From NCBI RefSeq assembly GCF_010183535.1, contig NC_071331.1, positions 4,092,001 to 4,156,000 of the forward strand: a stretch of DNA of 64,000 nt, written 5' to 3'. Shown piece after piece: positions 31,936 through 42,227 of this stretch. The notes beneath the pieces are model-generated. The model was not told where the DNA came from. It made no database searches and saw only the letters and a list, made by a program, of their open reading frames with translations. The stretch's first letter is position 1, and each line of letters begins with the position of its first letter. The stretch comes from Caenorhabditis remanei. Taxonomy: Eukaryota; Nematoda; Chromadorea; Rhabditida; Rhabditidae. Made by a program: the position numbers and the translations under genes.

Positions 31936-32709
31936 CCAGCAGAGCTGGCGCGGCTTCGCCGCGTTTTTCTCACGCTTTTCGGTATCCAGATATGTTCCGA
32001 AATTTCTGGAAGGTTTTGGAATTTTCTGGAAGTGTCTATAAATTTCTGAAACTTTCTGGAAGTTTCCAAATCTATTTTTCTAGAAGTTTCTGGAACATTC
32101 TGGAAACTTCTGGGAATTTCTGGATCTTGCGGCCAAACTGTCTAAAATGTTTTGAAGGCTTGTTTTATGGTGCCAAGGGTGTCACTACCAAAGTCAAGAC
32201 CCAGTATTTTCAGTTTGAACCTGCTTTTCCGATTTTTGGGTTACTGTAGCTACATTACCCCTTTAGGGCTATGGCAGTGGAAAATCTGCAAAGATTCTCG
32301 AGGAAAAGTACAGGGTTACAGAGTTAACAAATTTATCAACGTACTTCATCAGTGGGGATCTGAACCTTTCAAAATATTCAGGTTCGACTGTTAATGTTCA
32401 AAACTCTGTAACTACCGTAATCTTACAGTAACCGGCCCAATTTTTTTTGGGTGTCTCACTGAGGTGTCCAGGTTGTTACCACCCCAGTCTCGTCTTCCCT
32501 CGTTCTGTTTGGAACACCTTTTCATTTTTTGGGTTACAGTAGCTACAGTAATCCTACAGTAATCTGACACCCGTGGTCCAAAAAATTGAAGCGCTCGGAG
32601 GTTCATGGGTATACCCCCAGACATCTTTGGAAACGGTTTAGAGAGAAAAAAGTTATTCAGGAAGAAGCGTTGGACACACACACAGAACTATTCCATTAGT
32701 AGGAAGAAG
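31936..32709 (-). mobile_element. Helitron 3, carrying a heat-shock-element array
   Basis: On the minus strand the 3' end reads hairpin (CGCGGCGAAGCCGCG), then a short spacer ending CTGG before a host T. The other end is TC-initial (about 32709, exact base uncertain). Copy A of the duplication lacks the insertion and shows the joined host sequence AATCTGAA/GAATTCAC. No Rep/helicase is encoded. The proximal part holds a dense array of TTCnnGAA units. Confidence 0.7.
31995..32125. promoter_or_regulatory. Heat-shock element (HSF-1 site) array
   Basis: TTC and GAA alternate every 5 bp: TTC 32078, GAA 32083, TTC 32088, GAA 32093, TTC 32098, GAA 32103, TTC 32108, with further units at 32004-32031, 32054-32066 and 32118. 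Seven consecutive perfect units is far above the three needed for HSF binding. Helitron-borne HSEs are known in C. elegans, so this may recruit HSF-1. Confidence 0.75.
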
Positions 32710-32885
32710 AAATTCACTAAACATCCCAAAATTTTTCAGTTTCAAGATGTTTAGATTACGTTCACATGTTGTAATTGAAATTGATAGTAAGATTCTGAAA
32801 CATTGGTTTTCTTTAGCGAGTGTTCTTCCGACTAATAAACTGTTTCAATATAATCACATGTACATATTTCAAATGTTTGATTTAA

Positions 32886-32906
32886 TGGCGCAGATCTGTG
32901 AAGTGT
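32886..32906 (+). ncRNA. Predicted 21U-RNA (piRNA)
   Basis: Core at 32840-32847. T of TAAT at 32886, 39 nt away. The copy-A equivalent near 29794 has ATGTTTCA. Confidence 0.6.
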
Positions 32907-33374
32907 TTCTCAAATTATAACTGACGTTACTTATTTAGATTCACCACATACATACGTAGTCTGGATCTTGAAAAAAAATGAATATCTAACTATTGAGCTC
33001 AAGAATCCAAGTATGCATGGCTTTTTAGTCCGGTTACAAGTATTCCTTATTATCCGGAATTTGAAGCCAAAAGTTAGTCTACGTTGACAATATTTCTGCA
33101 AAGTTTTCACGAAACAACAAGTGTCCAATCAGGGTAATTTACTTCATTGCTGAAAATGCAGAATTATTTTTGAGAATTTGACAAACAGCCTGATGTTTTT
33201 CGTTTGTGCATAAGCAAGGTTGCTATGAAAAACCGGAAGAATGTGAAAAAAGAAAACTATGATATTAAACAAAAATCTTATATGCAACTGATAAGCAGAA
33301 ACGAAAAAGGCACAAAAATGGTTTTTCAAGAAAAAACTGTGAAGCGATGAAAATATATTCTTGTTGTTGACTCC

Positions 33375-33395
33375 GATACGGAACCGAATTTGACA
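33375..33395 (-). ncRNA. Predicted 21U-RNA (piRNA)
   Basis: Minus-strand core at 33435-33442. T of CAGT at 33395, 40 nt away. Confidence 0.6.
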
Positions 33396-33730
33396 CTGAC
33401 TTACATTGTGTGTGCAAAAGAAACGAAAACACTTTGAAACAGAAATTATGTACAAACGGAATGAAGAAGCTATTACTGTAAACTTCAAACACGTTTTTTT
33501 AAAATGAAAAATATTGTACTTTGAGGCTCCTGTTAATGTCACACACTATCAAATTTTCGTTCCTTGTTCATTAAAATGCGATACCATGTTACTTTTATTT
33601 ACTTTATTACTCCAACCGAAAACAAAACATCACACATTAGTGAAAGATTAACATTTATTTGGGTAAGAAATGTTCGTTATTTCAATTTTGACTTCTATGT
33701 ACAAATATCTGAATTCCTGAAAAACAGAAG

Positions 33731-33775
33731 AGCATGTCTAACACACAGAAGGTCGGTGGTTCAAGACCGCTCGAG
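33731..33775 (+). pseudogene. tRNA-Val(AAC)-like 3' half
   Basis: GCATGTCTAACACACAGAAG has an AAC anticodon in a plausible loop. It is followed by GGTCGGTGGTTCAAGACCGC, a T arm with a matching B box. There is no D arm or acceptor stem, and copy A lacks it, so it is a tRNA-derived fragment inserted into copy B. Confidence 0.5.
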
Positions 33776-33869
33776 ATTTTCTCGATTTTTGTTTACTTTG
33801 TGAGAAGAAGATTTGGTGAAATTCTGTTTCACAGTGTTTTTATCAATAGACGAAGCGCAATCTGGCTAG

Positions 33870-33890
33870 TATTTACATTTTTGCGAATAA
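33870..33890 (+). ncRNA. Predicted 21U-RNA (piRNA)
   Basis: Core at 33824-33831. T of TAGT at 33870, 39 nt away. Motif paralogous to 30876-30883, but the RNA sequence differs. Confidence 0.6.
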
Positions 33891-34516
33891 TTTCTGCTGT
33901 TCCAGATTCCAATCTTTATTCTCATTCAGGTTTAAAATTTTGTTTGACAATGTTAAATCTCAAAGTACATGTTTTACATTTCTCCTTCAAATTACTGAAG
34001 AGTTGTATAAATGTTCGTATGATATAACTCGGAGAAAATATTTCCCTTATCCACTTTTTCCATCATATCGTTATAAAATGTGATCAAAAATTTTACTAAT
34101 GATCTGTATATTGGTTGAAGAAATACTTTCCTTGTCATGCTGTAACTGATTGTTAAATTTAGTTTGACAATATTAAATCAGAAAGTGATGCTTTGTTGAA
34201 AACAGAAATCAGCACAGAAATGAAACCAAAATGAAACAGACAATTAGAAGTCTTAAATGACATCAGCAATCCAATTCCTACAAGAGGATATAAACACAAA
34301 TAGAGGCGTCGTTTTCAAATTGGACCATCAATTTTTGTCTCTTTCTTATATTTGCGTTTTAAGATAGAGGAATTGATAACATTCGAACTTGATAAGTTTT
34401 TTAAAGTTTGTGATACAGAACATTTTTGGTTAGTGTTCGATAAATAACATGCATAAAACGAAAGAAACAATTTAAGTAAAAAAATCGGGGACGTAATGAT
34501 CGTAATTAGTTTGTTA

Positions 34517-36179
34517 CCAGTCGGTTGACGCAGCCTACGGCTGCTCAACCTCCTTCTCTACACCACCCTTCTCTGTTTTACAGCGCCTACGGCGCTTGAT
34601 AGGAATTCACTCAATGATTTTTTCTATTCCGATGGAATATGTCTTTTAGAATGAGTGGGTTTTTATTTTTACAAATCTGAACTTTCCTATGTTTTCCTTA
34701 TTTAAAAAAAATCTTGCCAAAGAACTGGAGCATAATAACTCTTGTTTTTCCTTATACTCTTTCTTTTTTCCCTACTGATCGGCGGCGATGCCCCTCCCTC
34801 TTCAAGGTAAATAAGTATGGCAAATTAAGACGATGTTCTAACAGATCCTCATCCTAGAATTTATTACTTTTTGAAGGCAATCGAGCTGCGACAAAGTTCC
34901 TTATTCAAAAATAACCATCACCACGTGAGTAGCATTCTTTTATTTATTATACGCATGGTAGGATTAGAGTATTATTTTCAAGTTTTTTACTGATCGGCGG
35001 TGATGCCGCCTCCCTCCTTCAAAATCTTTCAAGCTCAAAATCTTACACACGGAAATCTTTTAGTCCGGTTTGATCCAAAAAGTCCTTCTTCCTTCTTTTT
35101 TTTGATTGTTCAGCAGCCTCTCTTCTCTGAGCTACTTCAGAACTACATAGTTTATACATTTCTCGGTTAGAATGTTAAACACAGCCGTTATTCAGTCTTT
35201 TTTTCATTTCAATCGTTCACGTTTGTATCAGAAACCGTTTCACAAAACTGAACATTAGAAATCTGGAGACTTCCATGTCACATCTACAAAAAATTCACTT
35301 AAATTTTTATTAGAAATTTTTTCACTGATCGGCGGCGATGCCGCCTCCCTTCCCCAAAAAGCAGTATGGCAGACTTAGACCCATACAAACCCGCATCCTA
35401 GAATTAATTTCTTTTTTAGTGTTTAACCGAGCTACGACGAAGTTCCTTATTCACAAATCACCATCTCTTCCTGAGTAGTGCTCTTCCATTTATTTAGTTT
35501 CCTAGTTGGCTTCGCTAACAAAAAAAACATATTTCCCCGGTTTCCCTCTCTCCCATTATGTATGTGAGATGGGTTCAAAATTCACATCGAACTATCGAGT
35601 CCTCCTCCGAAAAACAATTTCAAATCGATGGCATATCCGCCGACCCTATAATAAAGGTTAATTTTGCAACATCTCCAACGATAGCAAAATTATCGACCAA
35701 TTTTTCATCATAGTCACTTCTATTCATTCCATTTGAATCCAAAAATTCCTCAATAAATTACTTTCCTATGGCCAAAAAGGAAAAAAAAACATTTACCACG
35801 GGGAGGAACGAACTCACAACCCCATGCTTAAGAGTCATTTGCGTAGACCGCTACACCAAATATGCGCGGCCGGGCGCTCTCGAGAATGCAGTAAAGAAAC
35901 ACCGAGTCAGTAGTGTTAGGCTGATATTTTGGGATTTCTACCACCCTGTCGGGACACACCTTTTCTCCTTCTCTCAAAGCAATTTATCACTAATAACGTC
36001 ATCATCTCCAGAAGACGTCAAATTGGGTGTTTTCGAAAAAAGAAAAGTTCGGGCATCAACTAAGCCTAATTTCCAATCTATCTATCTAGGTTTCATAGAA
36101 ATCGGCCCAGTACGGAGGGAGTTATGATCGGCGACAAACAAACAGACAAACGGAATCTGTTGAATATTATTAGTAAAGA
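34517..36179 (-). mobile_element. Helitron 2, non-autonomous, minus orientation
   Basis: On the minus strand it begins TCTTTACTAATAATATTC (5' end at 36179, host A at 36180). It ends with hairpin GCAGCCGTAGGCTGC, a spacer and ACCGACTGG before a host T (34516). Both ends match Helitron 1. No Rep/helicase frame. The interior has three copies of a GC-rich block ACTGATCGGCGGCGATGCC (34774, 34989, 35324). Two of them carry a following ~170-bp segment ending at CCTTATTCA, so the element contains internal duplications. A tRNA-like antisense stretch lies at 35800-35875. Confidence 0.7.
35800..35875 (-). pseudogene. tRNA-like sequence within Helitron 2
   Basis: On the minus strand an A-box-like GGTGTAGCGGTCTACGC is followed by GACTCTTAAGC (a loop that would hold CTT, Lys-like) and a B-box-like GAGTTCGTTCC. 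The arms do not all pair, so it is at best tRNA-derived. The open plus-strand frame here (35768-36127) is its mirror and not a gene. Confidence 0.4.
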
Positions 36180-36513
36180 TAAATAATGAACATTACGAAA
36201 CAGTAAAAATGAAAAAGTAAAAAAAAGAAATAACAAGGATGTTCTGACTTATAGGGTGCGAACCCCAAGTCAGATGAGTTTGGCGAGAACAACAAAGAGA
36301 TAGAGATGAATTACGAACAACTTTATTAGACTTTACTAACCAAAAGGTTCTTTCCTTTTATCCTTCAACGATTCCTTCTTCTTGTCCATAGGCGACATCG
36401 ACGGGGAGGACATCTCAGACGGCGGGTTGGCAGGGAAGTGTTGACGGCTTCTTGAAGCAAGAGTGAAGTTTCCCGTTAATTCCATTTCCTTATATTCCTT
36501 ATATGCAGAATGA
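36180..36513. other. Unassigned stretch with GC-richer blocks
   Basis: Contains CGAAACAG at 36197, a B-box-like antisense motif near 36256-36270, and a GC-richer block 36390-36450. No gene or repeat family recognised. Confidence 0.3.
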
Positions 36514-36741
36514 TGTGGGGCAGATGGTTATCAAAAGGTCAGATCGTCAAGGTCACGTTCATTCGGTATATTGATGGTTGTTGGAGTTGACCGGAGAAGA
36601 GGTTGGAAGGTTACGTAGAATTGGCTAATGAATTGTTCGTCAAAAGTTGTAGTCTAGTGGAGATGACTGTTATTTGTAAGAGCCCGAGTGGCTTTGGTGA
36701 TTTAGCTAAGTCGTGAATTAAAACCTATTAATTCCGAGACA
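36514..36741 (+). repeat. Left direct repeat (LTR-like)
   Basis: 228 bp, TG...CA ends. Matches 38367-38601 with one 7-bp gap. Confidence 0.8.
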
Positions 36742-36757
36742 CATTTCGAACAAATTA

Positions 36758-36896
36758 TTAGCACGGTGCGCTTCTTACAACCGCGCTCTACCGAAACCGA
36801 GAAAAATTGTGTGCCAAATTGAGAGACTCAGAGAGAAAGAGACAGTTTTCAAAGGGATTTCGGGGGAACGCAATTGTAAGAACTGTGCCGAGCTAA
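36758..36896. repeat. MITE, TTAGCTCGGCAC family, copy 2
   Basis: Best-preserved copy, 139 bp, with imperfect inverted ends (TTAGCACGGTGCGCTTCTTA / TTAGCTCGGCACAGTTCTTA). It lies just inside the left LTR-like repeat. Confidence 0.7.
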
Positions 36897-37158
36897 TAGA
36901 TGCGCCCTTAACATGGATGCGAGGTCTTTGTTCACTGCATTTTTGCACTAACGCTGATAGTAAGTAAGGCAAAACGTAGCAGGCCTAGCTCGACCGCTAA
37001 AACGGTGGTCTACAATTTTCCAGTCTTTCACAGAACGAAAAGAAAAATATGGAGATGTGATTTCAAAAGTTTAATTAGAATCGGAGTGGTTTTAGCAGTT
37101 TTATGACCATTCGGGACGCGGAACCTCCGAATTCCAAAAATTGATGTAAGGTTTGTGT

Positions 37159-37179
37159 GTGAACCAAATGATGTCAGAA
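37159..37179 (-). ncRNA. Predicted 21U-RNA (piRNA)
   Basis: Minus-strand core at 37219-37226. T of CAGT at 37179, 40 nt away. Confidence 0.55.
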
Positions 37180-37302
37180 CTGAACATTGGCACTGTAAGA
37201 AACAAGAAGTGAAGTTATTGAAACAGAAACTAGATACGGCAGTTGTAATCATGTAATTTACATTATTTTGCAAATGAATATGTTTCACGTGTGTGCCAAC
37301 TA

Positions 37303-37755
37303 GGGCATTCCCAAATTTTTTTTCAATTTCCCAATTTTTTGCATTCGCCAAATTTTTTTCATTCCCAAAATTTTTTCATTCCCAAATTTTTTCATTCCCA
37401 AATTTTTTTCATTCCCAATTTTTTTCATTCCCAAATTTTTTTCATTCCCAAAGTTTTTTCATTCCCAAATTTTTTTCATTCCAATTTTTTCATTCCCAAA
37501 TTTTTTTCATTCCCAATTTTTTTCATTCCCAATTTTTTCATTCCCAAATTTTTTTCATGCCCAAATTTTTTCATTCCCAAATTTTTTTCATTCCCAAATT
37601 TTTTTCATTCCCAAATTTTTTTCATTCCCAAATTTTTTTCATTCCCAATTTTTTTCATTCCAAATTTTTTTCATTCCCAAATTTTTTTCATTCCCAAATT
37701 TTTTTCATTCCCAATTTTTTCATTCCCAATTTTTTTACATTCCAATTTTTTTCAT
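37303..37755. repeat. TTCATTCCCAAATTTTT minisatellite
   Basis: About 28 units of 14-17 bp. Variation in the T-run length makes the period irregular. Long open frames across it in two frames (Phe/Ile/Pro/His/Ser repeats) are repeat artefacts. Confidence 0.93.
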
Positions 37756-37810
37756 CAATGATTGGTTGGCAAGAGGGAATCAAGTTAAAAAGAGAATAGG
37801 AATCGTCAAC

Positions 37811-38254
37811 ATGGATGTGGAGGATATCTTTCAACATTTAAAAGAAAGTGGGTGTATCCGTGAGCTGGTAGCGGAGTTAAGAGAACAACGGGAATCCGAC
37901 AGAAGAGCTGCTAGAAGAGCTGTTAGGAAAGAAAGGCAGGAGATCAAACGTCGTATTAGGTCACAGAAGAAAAAATGGGAGATGGTGCAAGAGGAGCTTC
38001 AAATTGCTAGGAAACGTAAGATGAGAAGTCAAAGAAAAACCAGGAAGTTATATAGAAGAAAGATGAAGAAAGCAAAAGATCGACATTGGCTAAAGTTTCG
38101 GGAATTGAAGTACAAGTTCGTGTTTTGTACTCGAGTAATAATGCGGCCGCCAATCTTGTGTGTTTCACCTGGTATCAATCGTGTAAGGTCCTTGCTTGTT
38201 ACTTTCGAAACTTCTTTTAAAGCAAGAAACAAGAAAAGGAAATACAGTAAATGA
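37811..38254 (+). CDS. Small basic coiled-coil protein (147 aa), unknown function
   Basis: The ATG at 37811 opens a 147-codon frame directly after the minisatellite. Residues 1-20 are acidic to neutral. About 20-95 form a continuous, very Arg/Lys/Glu/Gln-rich helix (for example RRAARRAVRKERQEIKRRIR), predicted coiled coil and nucleic-acid-binding by charge. The last 50 residues are hydrophobic then basic. There are no enzyme motifs, signal peptide or membrane span. Its position between LTR-like direct repeats suggests it could be a gag-like protein of a reduced retroelement, or a captured host exon. The frame is much longer than chance frames nearby. Confidence 0.5.
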   Translation: MDVEDIFQHLKESGCIRELVAELREQRESDRRAARRAVRKERQEIKRRIRSQKKKWEMVQEELQIARKRKMRSQRKTRKLYRRKMKKAKDRHWLKFRELKYKFVFCTRVIMRPPILCVSPGINRVRSLLVTFETSFKARNKKRKYSK

Positions 38255-38366
38255 AGGAAGTTCACGTTTTTAAGGATAACGGACACGGACATATTGAACT
38301 CTCAACTCTTAATTTTCACGTACCTTGCGTGCGTATTCAAAATAAATAAATAAATAAATAAATAAA

Positions 38367-38601
38367 TGTGAGGCAGATGGTTATCGAAAGGTCAGATCGT
38401 CATAGGCCAAGGTCACGTTCATTCGGTAGACTGATGGTAGTTGGAGTTGACCGGAGGAGAGGTTGGAAGGTTACGTAGAATTGGCTAATGAATTGTTCGT
38501 CAAAAGTTGTAGTCTAGTGGAGACAATTGTTATTTGTAAAAGCCCGTGTGGCTTTGGTAATTTAGCTAGGTCGTGAATTAAGACCTATTAATTCCGCGAC
38601 A
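38367..38601 (+). repeat. Right direct repeat (LTR-like)
   Basis: 235 bp, TG...CA ends. Matches 36514-36741. It is preceded by an (AAAT)n run at 38342-38366. Confidence 0.8.
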
Positions 38602-38691
38602 AAGAATCTGAAAAATCTTTTTTTTCAAACTTTTTTGATTTTTGTTCTGTTTCAATGACATAATTACAGTTTGTTCAAAAAATTTAATTAT

Positions 38692-38712
38692 TAATGATGG
38701 AATCATATAAAA
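38692..38712 (+). ncRNA. Predicted 21U-RNA (piRNA)
   Basis: Core at 38647-38654. T of TATT at 38692, 38 nt away. Confidence 0.6.
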
Positions 38713-39118
38713 TAATATTATATTCAAAACATGCTCACAACCTCCAATAGGAAAACGTTAGCATTTCAACATACATTAAACAATTATTTTCTGTTCCCAA
38801 AAACGCTAATAAACGCAATCGAAATGCCAAAGTATTAAATTCATTTATCAAGTGGAAAACACAATATTCGGGCAAAGTAGGTGTGCACTTCTTTCTAACA
38901 ATGATCACAATTTTGTGACATAAAAACCAATGTTCTGAAATAGCCCAGTAAAATGTGCGTGATCTGGATTAATTCACTGAGGATGTCACTTGTATCACCC
39001 ATTTTTTGTGTATTGCTGTAGAGAACATCGAATCAAATAAAAAAAAGGGAAACTAAACTGGCACAGTCTTTCCTGTTTCATTGTGCTGTAATCAACAACA
39101 ATTTTTATTACTAACTGT

Positions 39119-39139
39119 TTGTTGAATAATTGCGATTAG
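39119..39139 (+). ncRNA. Predicted 21U-RNA (piRNA)
   Basis: Core at 39073-39080. T of TGTT at 39119, 39 nt away. Confidence 0.6.
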
Positions 39140-39236
39140 AAGACCATGTGATCAGCAGAAACTCAGCATTGGAAAAAAAAAACTTATGATACTGTTTCAA
39201 AGTGTCATGTTCATCGGATTTCACTGAGTGAATTAG

Positions 39237-39257
39237 TAAAAACATAATGCACATATT
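39237..39257 (+). ncRNA. Predicted 21U-RNA (piRNA)
   Basis: Core at 39192-39199. T of TAGT at 39237, 38 nt away. Confidence 0.6.
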
Positions 39258-40011
39258 CCTTTTCAAAAGACTCTTATGTAAGTTGTTACGCAATTTAGGA
39301 AAACTGCTATATCTCTTTATATTTGTGTTTGATATTGAAATATTGAATAACTCTTGATCCAGTGGGAAACAATTAATAACGGCAGTCCAATAATAAAATC
39401 TGTTGTTTTCAAGCTTTTTGGAAGTTCTGAAACATGAAAATTATGTTACTGGAACATGCATGAGTGGCATCACAAGTATGCTTTACTATTGAAAACAGAA
39501 GTGGGAGAAAGAATGAAAAAAAAACACAAATACACTTTTCATGAGAGAAAATGAACATTTTGAAGAAATATGTAACTGTTTTTGAGAAAATATAACGTCG
39601 AATATCAATTTTCGATGAAACCCGAGAATTGAGTCACTTAGTTCGGATGATCAAATTTTGCACTTCATGAAACGGTATTTTGGTTCTTAAAATTTTTGTA
39701 AAGATGAAAAAAAAACAAGAAAAAACAAGTTATTTTAAAAACACTGAATAATTCTCAAACAAAATTGACGGTGTGCATGAACAAAACAATAGTAAAGGTA
39801 CACGGTAATCAGTTAAGGTAACAGTGATTTTTAGAATTAAACATACATAATTATTCCCGAATTAACCTGTAAAGCCAAATTTAACAAGGATGAACTGCCC
39901 AAACGAAAATTTGAAAAAGAAATTGTAAACAGAAAGTGAAAAATCGAATCGGTAAACTTTTTCCTGTTTCACTTCGGTACAATAAAACTTAGACAATAAA
40001 CACATCGACGG

Positions 40012-40032
40012 TCTGCTAGATTCTTGGGTAAT
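40012..40032 (+). ncRNA. Predicted 21U-RNA (piRNA)
   Basis: Core at 39964-39971. T of CGGT at 40012, 41 nt away. Confidence 0.55.
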
Positions 40033-40274
40033 TTCCAAAATTGAAGTTTCAATGATTTGTTTAGGACGGAGTAAAATTCTTTGTGGAAGTTTCAAAACAA
40101 AAATTGAAAACGCACAATAGTGCGAGGCGTAAGGTCCTGCAACGAAAATATTTGAACTTTTTCCGAATTGCGTAGCGTGCGCGTCGCGGTTTATATTAAA
40201 AGATGCAACAAATTCTTTTTTGGCATCGTGACAACCGTTGCGCGATAGAGAGCTTTTTCGCAATCCTCGCGCTG

Positions 40275-40410
40275 CTGTGACCGACAGACTAACTAGGGAA
40301 GGTCCTCGACTCGGTCTGCAGTTATAGTACGGGATCTATATCATTGGAAAGCTGCGAAAACGCTGATTCCAAATATATATTCAGTTTTTGCCCTCGATCC
40401 CTGGTGTTCA
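40275..40410. repeat. Fragment of the repeat family seen at 59619-60290
   Basis: ACTAACTAGGGAAGG, then a segment with ATCATTGGAAAGCTG and TATATTCAGTTTTTGCC. It resembles one arm of the inverted repeat at 59619-59745. Confidence 0.45.
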
Positions 40411-40566
40411 AGAAACACAAGGTCAAAGTTCGGAAAAATGACAATCCAGAATAAATTGGTGACATTTTGTGAAACAAGTAAACAATAAGAAACAGATATA
40501 CATTTTTGAAACGTTTTCAGTATCAGCGACTTCGAGACCATTATCAATATTGAATATTAAAAACAT

Positions 40567-40587
40567 TTATTTTAATTATGACGTGAA
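40567..40587 (-). ncRNA. Predicted 21U-RNA (piRNA)
   Basis: Minus-strand core at 40625-40632. T of CATT at 40587, 38 nt away. Confidence 0.6.
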
Positions 40588-40780
40588 ATGTTTCTCCAGC
40601 GGGACGTTGTGAATATAGTGTATCTGAAACAGGTGGATTTCAAGTGTCAAGATATTATTTTCAGTATTCATTTCTTTCAATTTGGATATATAATTAAGTT
40701 GTTTTTAATTTCTAAAAATGATTATATCTGTACTGCTGCAAACAGAAACCATGGTTTTGAGTTTTATGCCATTGAATCTT

Positions 40781-40887
40781 GAAAAAAAAAAGAAAATTGT
40801 GTGCGAAATTGAGAGACTCAGAGAGAAAAATGAACATTTTGAAGGGCGTTTCGGTGGAGCGCAGTTGTAAAAACTGTGCCGAGCTAA
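40781..40887. repeat. MITE, TTAGCTCGGCAC family, copy 3 (truncated)
   Basis: Keeps the GAGACTCAGAGAG centre and the right end (inverse of TTAGCTCGGCACAGTTTTTA). The left end is lost. Confidence 0.6.
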
Positions 40888-41212
40888 TAATAATAAACTA
40901 CAAACGCTGCAACAAACTCGATTCGTTAAAAAATTAGGTATCGTTTCAGCCACTGGCAATCATCAGGACCAGGTCAATTACCGTCAATCAAGGATAAATA
41001 AAGTGTGATGTAACATACCAAAGTAAAAAATAAAAATAAGTAATGGAAACTGAAGACAGTTCGGAAATAGAGACAATGAGGGAGAGATTATCGAAGGGTA
41101 TGTTGCATCACACACTATATTGGTTGGAGGTAATTGACTCAGCTCTGATAATTGGCTCGTGACCGGAACGTTGACTAAATAAGGACTCAAAACATTTTTT
41201 TTTTCAAAAACC

Positions 41213-41233
41213 TTAATAGTTAAAGCACTCTCA
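41213..41233 (-). ncRNA. Predicted 21U-RNA (piRNA)
   Basis: Minus-strand core at 41272-41279. T of CAGT at 41233, 39 nt away. Confidence 0.6.
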
Positions 41234-42206
41234 CTGTTCCTATTTAATTACACTAACTTTAAGAATGTCATTGAAACAGATAATTATAGCTACATAAAAG
41301 TTTGCCATTTAATTGCACTAGTATTAAGTTTCTCTTTACTTTACGGTATTATTCAATACGGGGAAACGAAGCTGTGTTTTTTTTTATGTTTCGAAAAATC
41401 TATCTTCACTAAGTAACAAAATACAAACATTTTTCTTCATGAACTAAAATTGATTAGTTTCTTTGGAAAAACCATATTTATTTCTCTTTTAGAAACATCA
41501 TTGTTGAAAACTTGTTGGTTGGATACTAATTATCTCTGAAGTCCAAAATACTGGAGCCTGTGATTACCGGCTATATATTTGGAACCTCTAGCCAAACATA
41601 CTCTGTTTCCCATTTGTCATTTCTCAGATTTCTGTGATTCAGAGGTAATTATTCGCTTTGTTCTTACCTTTCTGACATGTCAACGCTTTGGTGTTAACAA
41701 TTCCCCAAAAAAAAAATGTTTTCGATTATTTGACTACAACATGTTAGCAGGTTCAGAGTTAATACAGAATATGCGTGAGTTAATGAACATTTATTCATAA
41801 GGAAAAACACTAATCTAAATTTAACGGTAGTTTGTCTGATAAGCAGCAATTTATTTTTAAAAAAAGTTAGTTGATAAGCAAGGTGTGATACAAACTGGGT
41901 GCAAACCGATTAAGCGATTCCACAAGCAACATAACAAGTTGAACACCAATTTTGAGCCAAGTACGAATGTATGCTTGAAACACACTGCAACATAAAAAAT
42001 TTTATAGCAGCATTTTTTTCATGAGAATAGTTTTTCATTTTTCACCGTTCTCCACATGTTAAATTTTTCTGTGTTTCGGAGTGTGGCTATAATGGAGAAT
42101 GTTCAAAATTACTCATTCATTTACGTTTATAAACTTTTTGAGACAGAAAATTTATATTTGATTATAAGCTTGCAAGGTTCGCGAAAATTAAGGGTCCAAA
42201 CGAGCA

Positions 42207-42227
42207 GAAACGTCGGTGTTAAATCCA
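42207..42227 (-). ncRNA. Predicted 21U-RNA (piRNA)
   Basis: Minus-strand core at 42266-42273. T of TGCT at 42227, 39 nt away. Confidence 0.6.

Larger units (their letters stand above)
31520..34260. repeat. Segmental duplication copy B (piRNA field)
   Basis: Direct duplicate of copy A, interrupted by Helitron 3 (31936-32709). It gives the empty site for the hAT-like element of copy A; copy A in turn gives the empty site for Helitron 3 at about 29656-29660. Confidence 0.75.
36514..38601 (+). mobile_element. Possible non-autonomous LTR-like element with basic coiled-coil ORF
   Basis: Direct repeats 36514-36741 (228 bp) and 38367-38601 (235 bp) begin TGTG and end GACA. They differ mainly by a 7-bp indel and scattered changes, like LTRs. 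They enclose a MITE (36758-36896), a TTCATTCCCAAA minisatellite (37303-37755) and a 147-codon ORF. I found no convincing primer site, polypurine tract or target duplication; an (AAAT)n run precedes the right repeat. The LTR assignment is therefore tentative. Confidence 0.45.

Noticed and set aside
34232..34239. TGAAACAG as a minus-strand 21U-RNA promoter
   Set aside because: No YRNT at the expected distance; it is the decayed paralogue of 31267. The same holds for 47966-47973 and 62114-62121.
35768..36127. 119-codon plus-strand frame
   Set aside because: It lies antisense across Helitron 2 terminal and tRNA-like sequence and has no protein-like features.
37291..37799. Long Phe/Ile/Pro/His/Ser-repeat open frames
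   Set aside because: Open in two overlapping frames because the DNA is a TTCATTCCCAAATTTTT minisatellite; no start context or conserved composition beyond the repeat.
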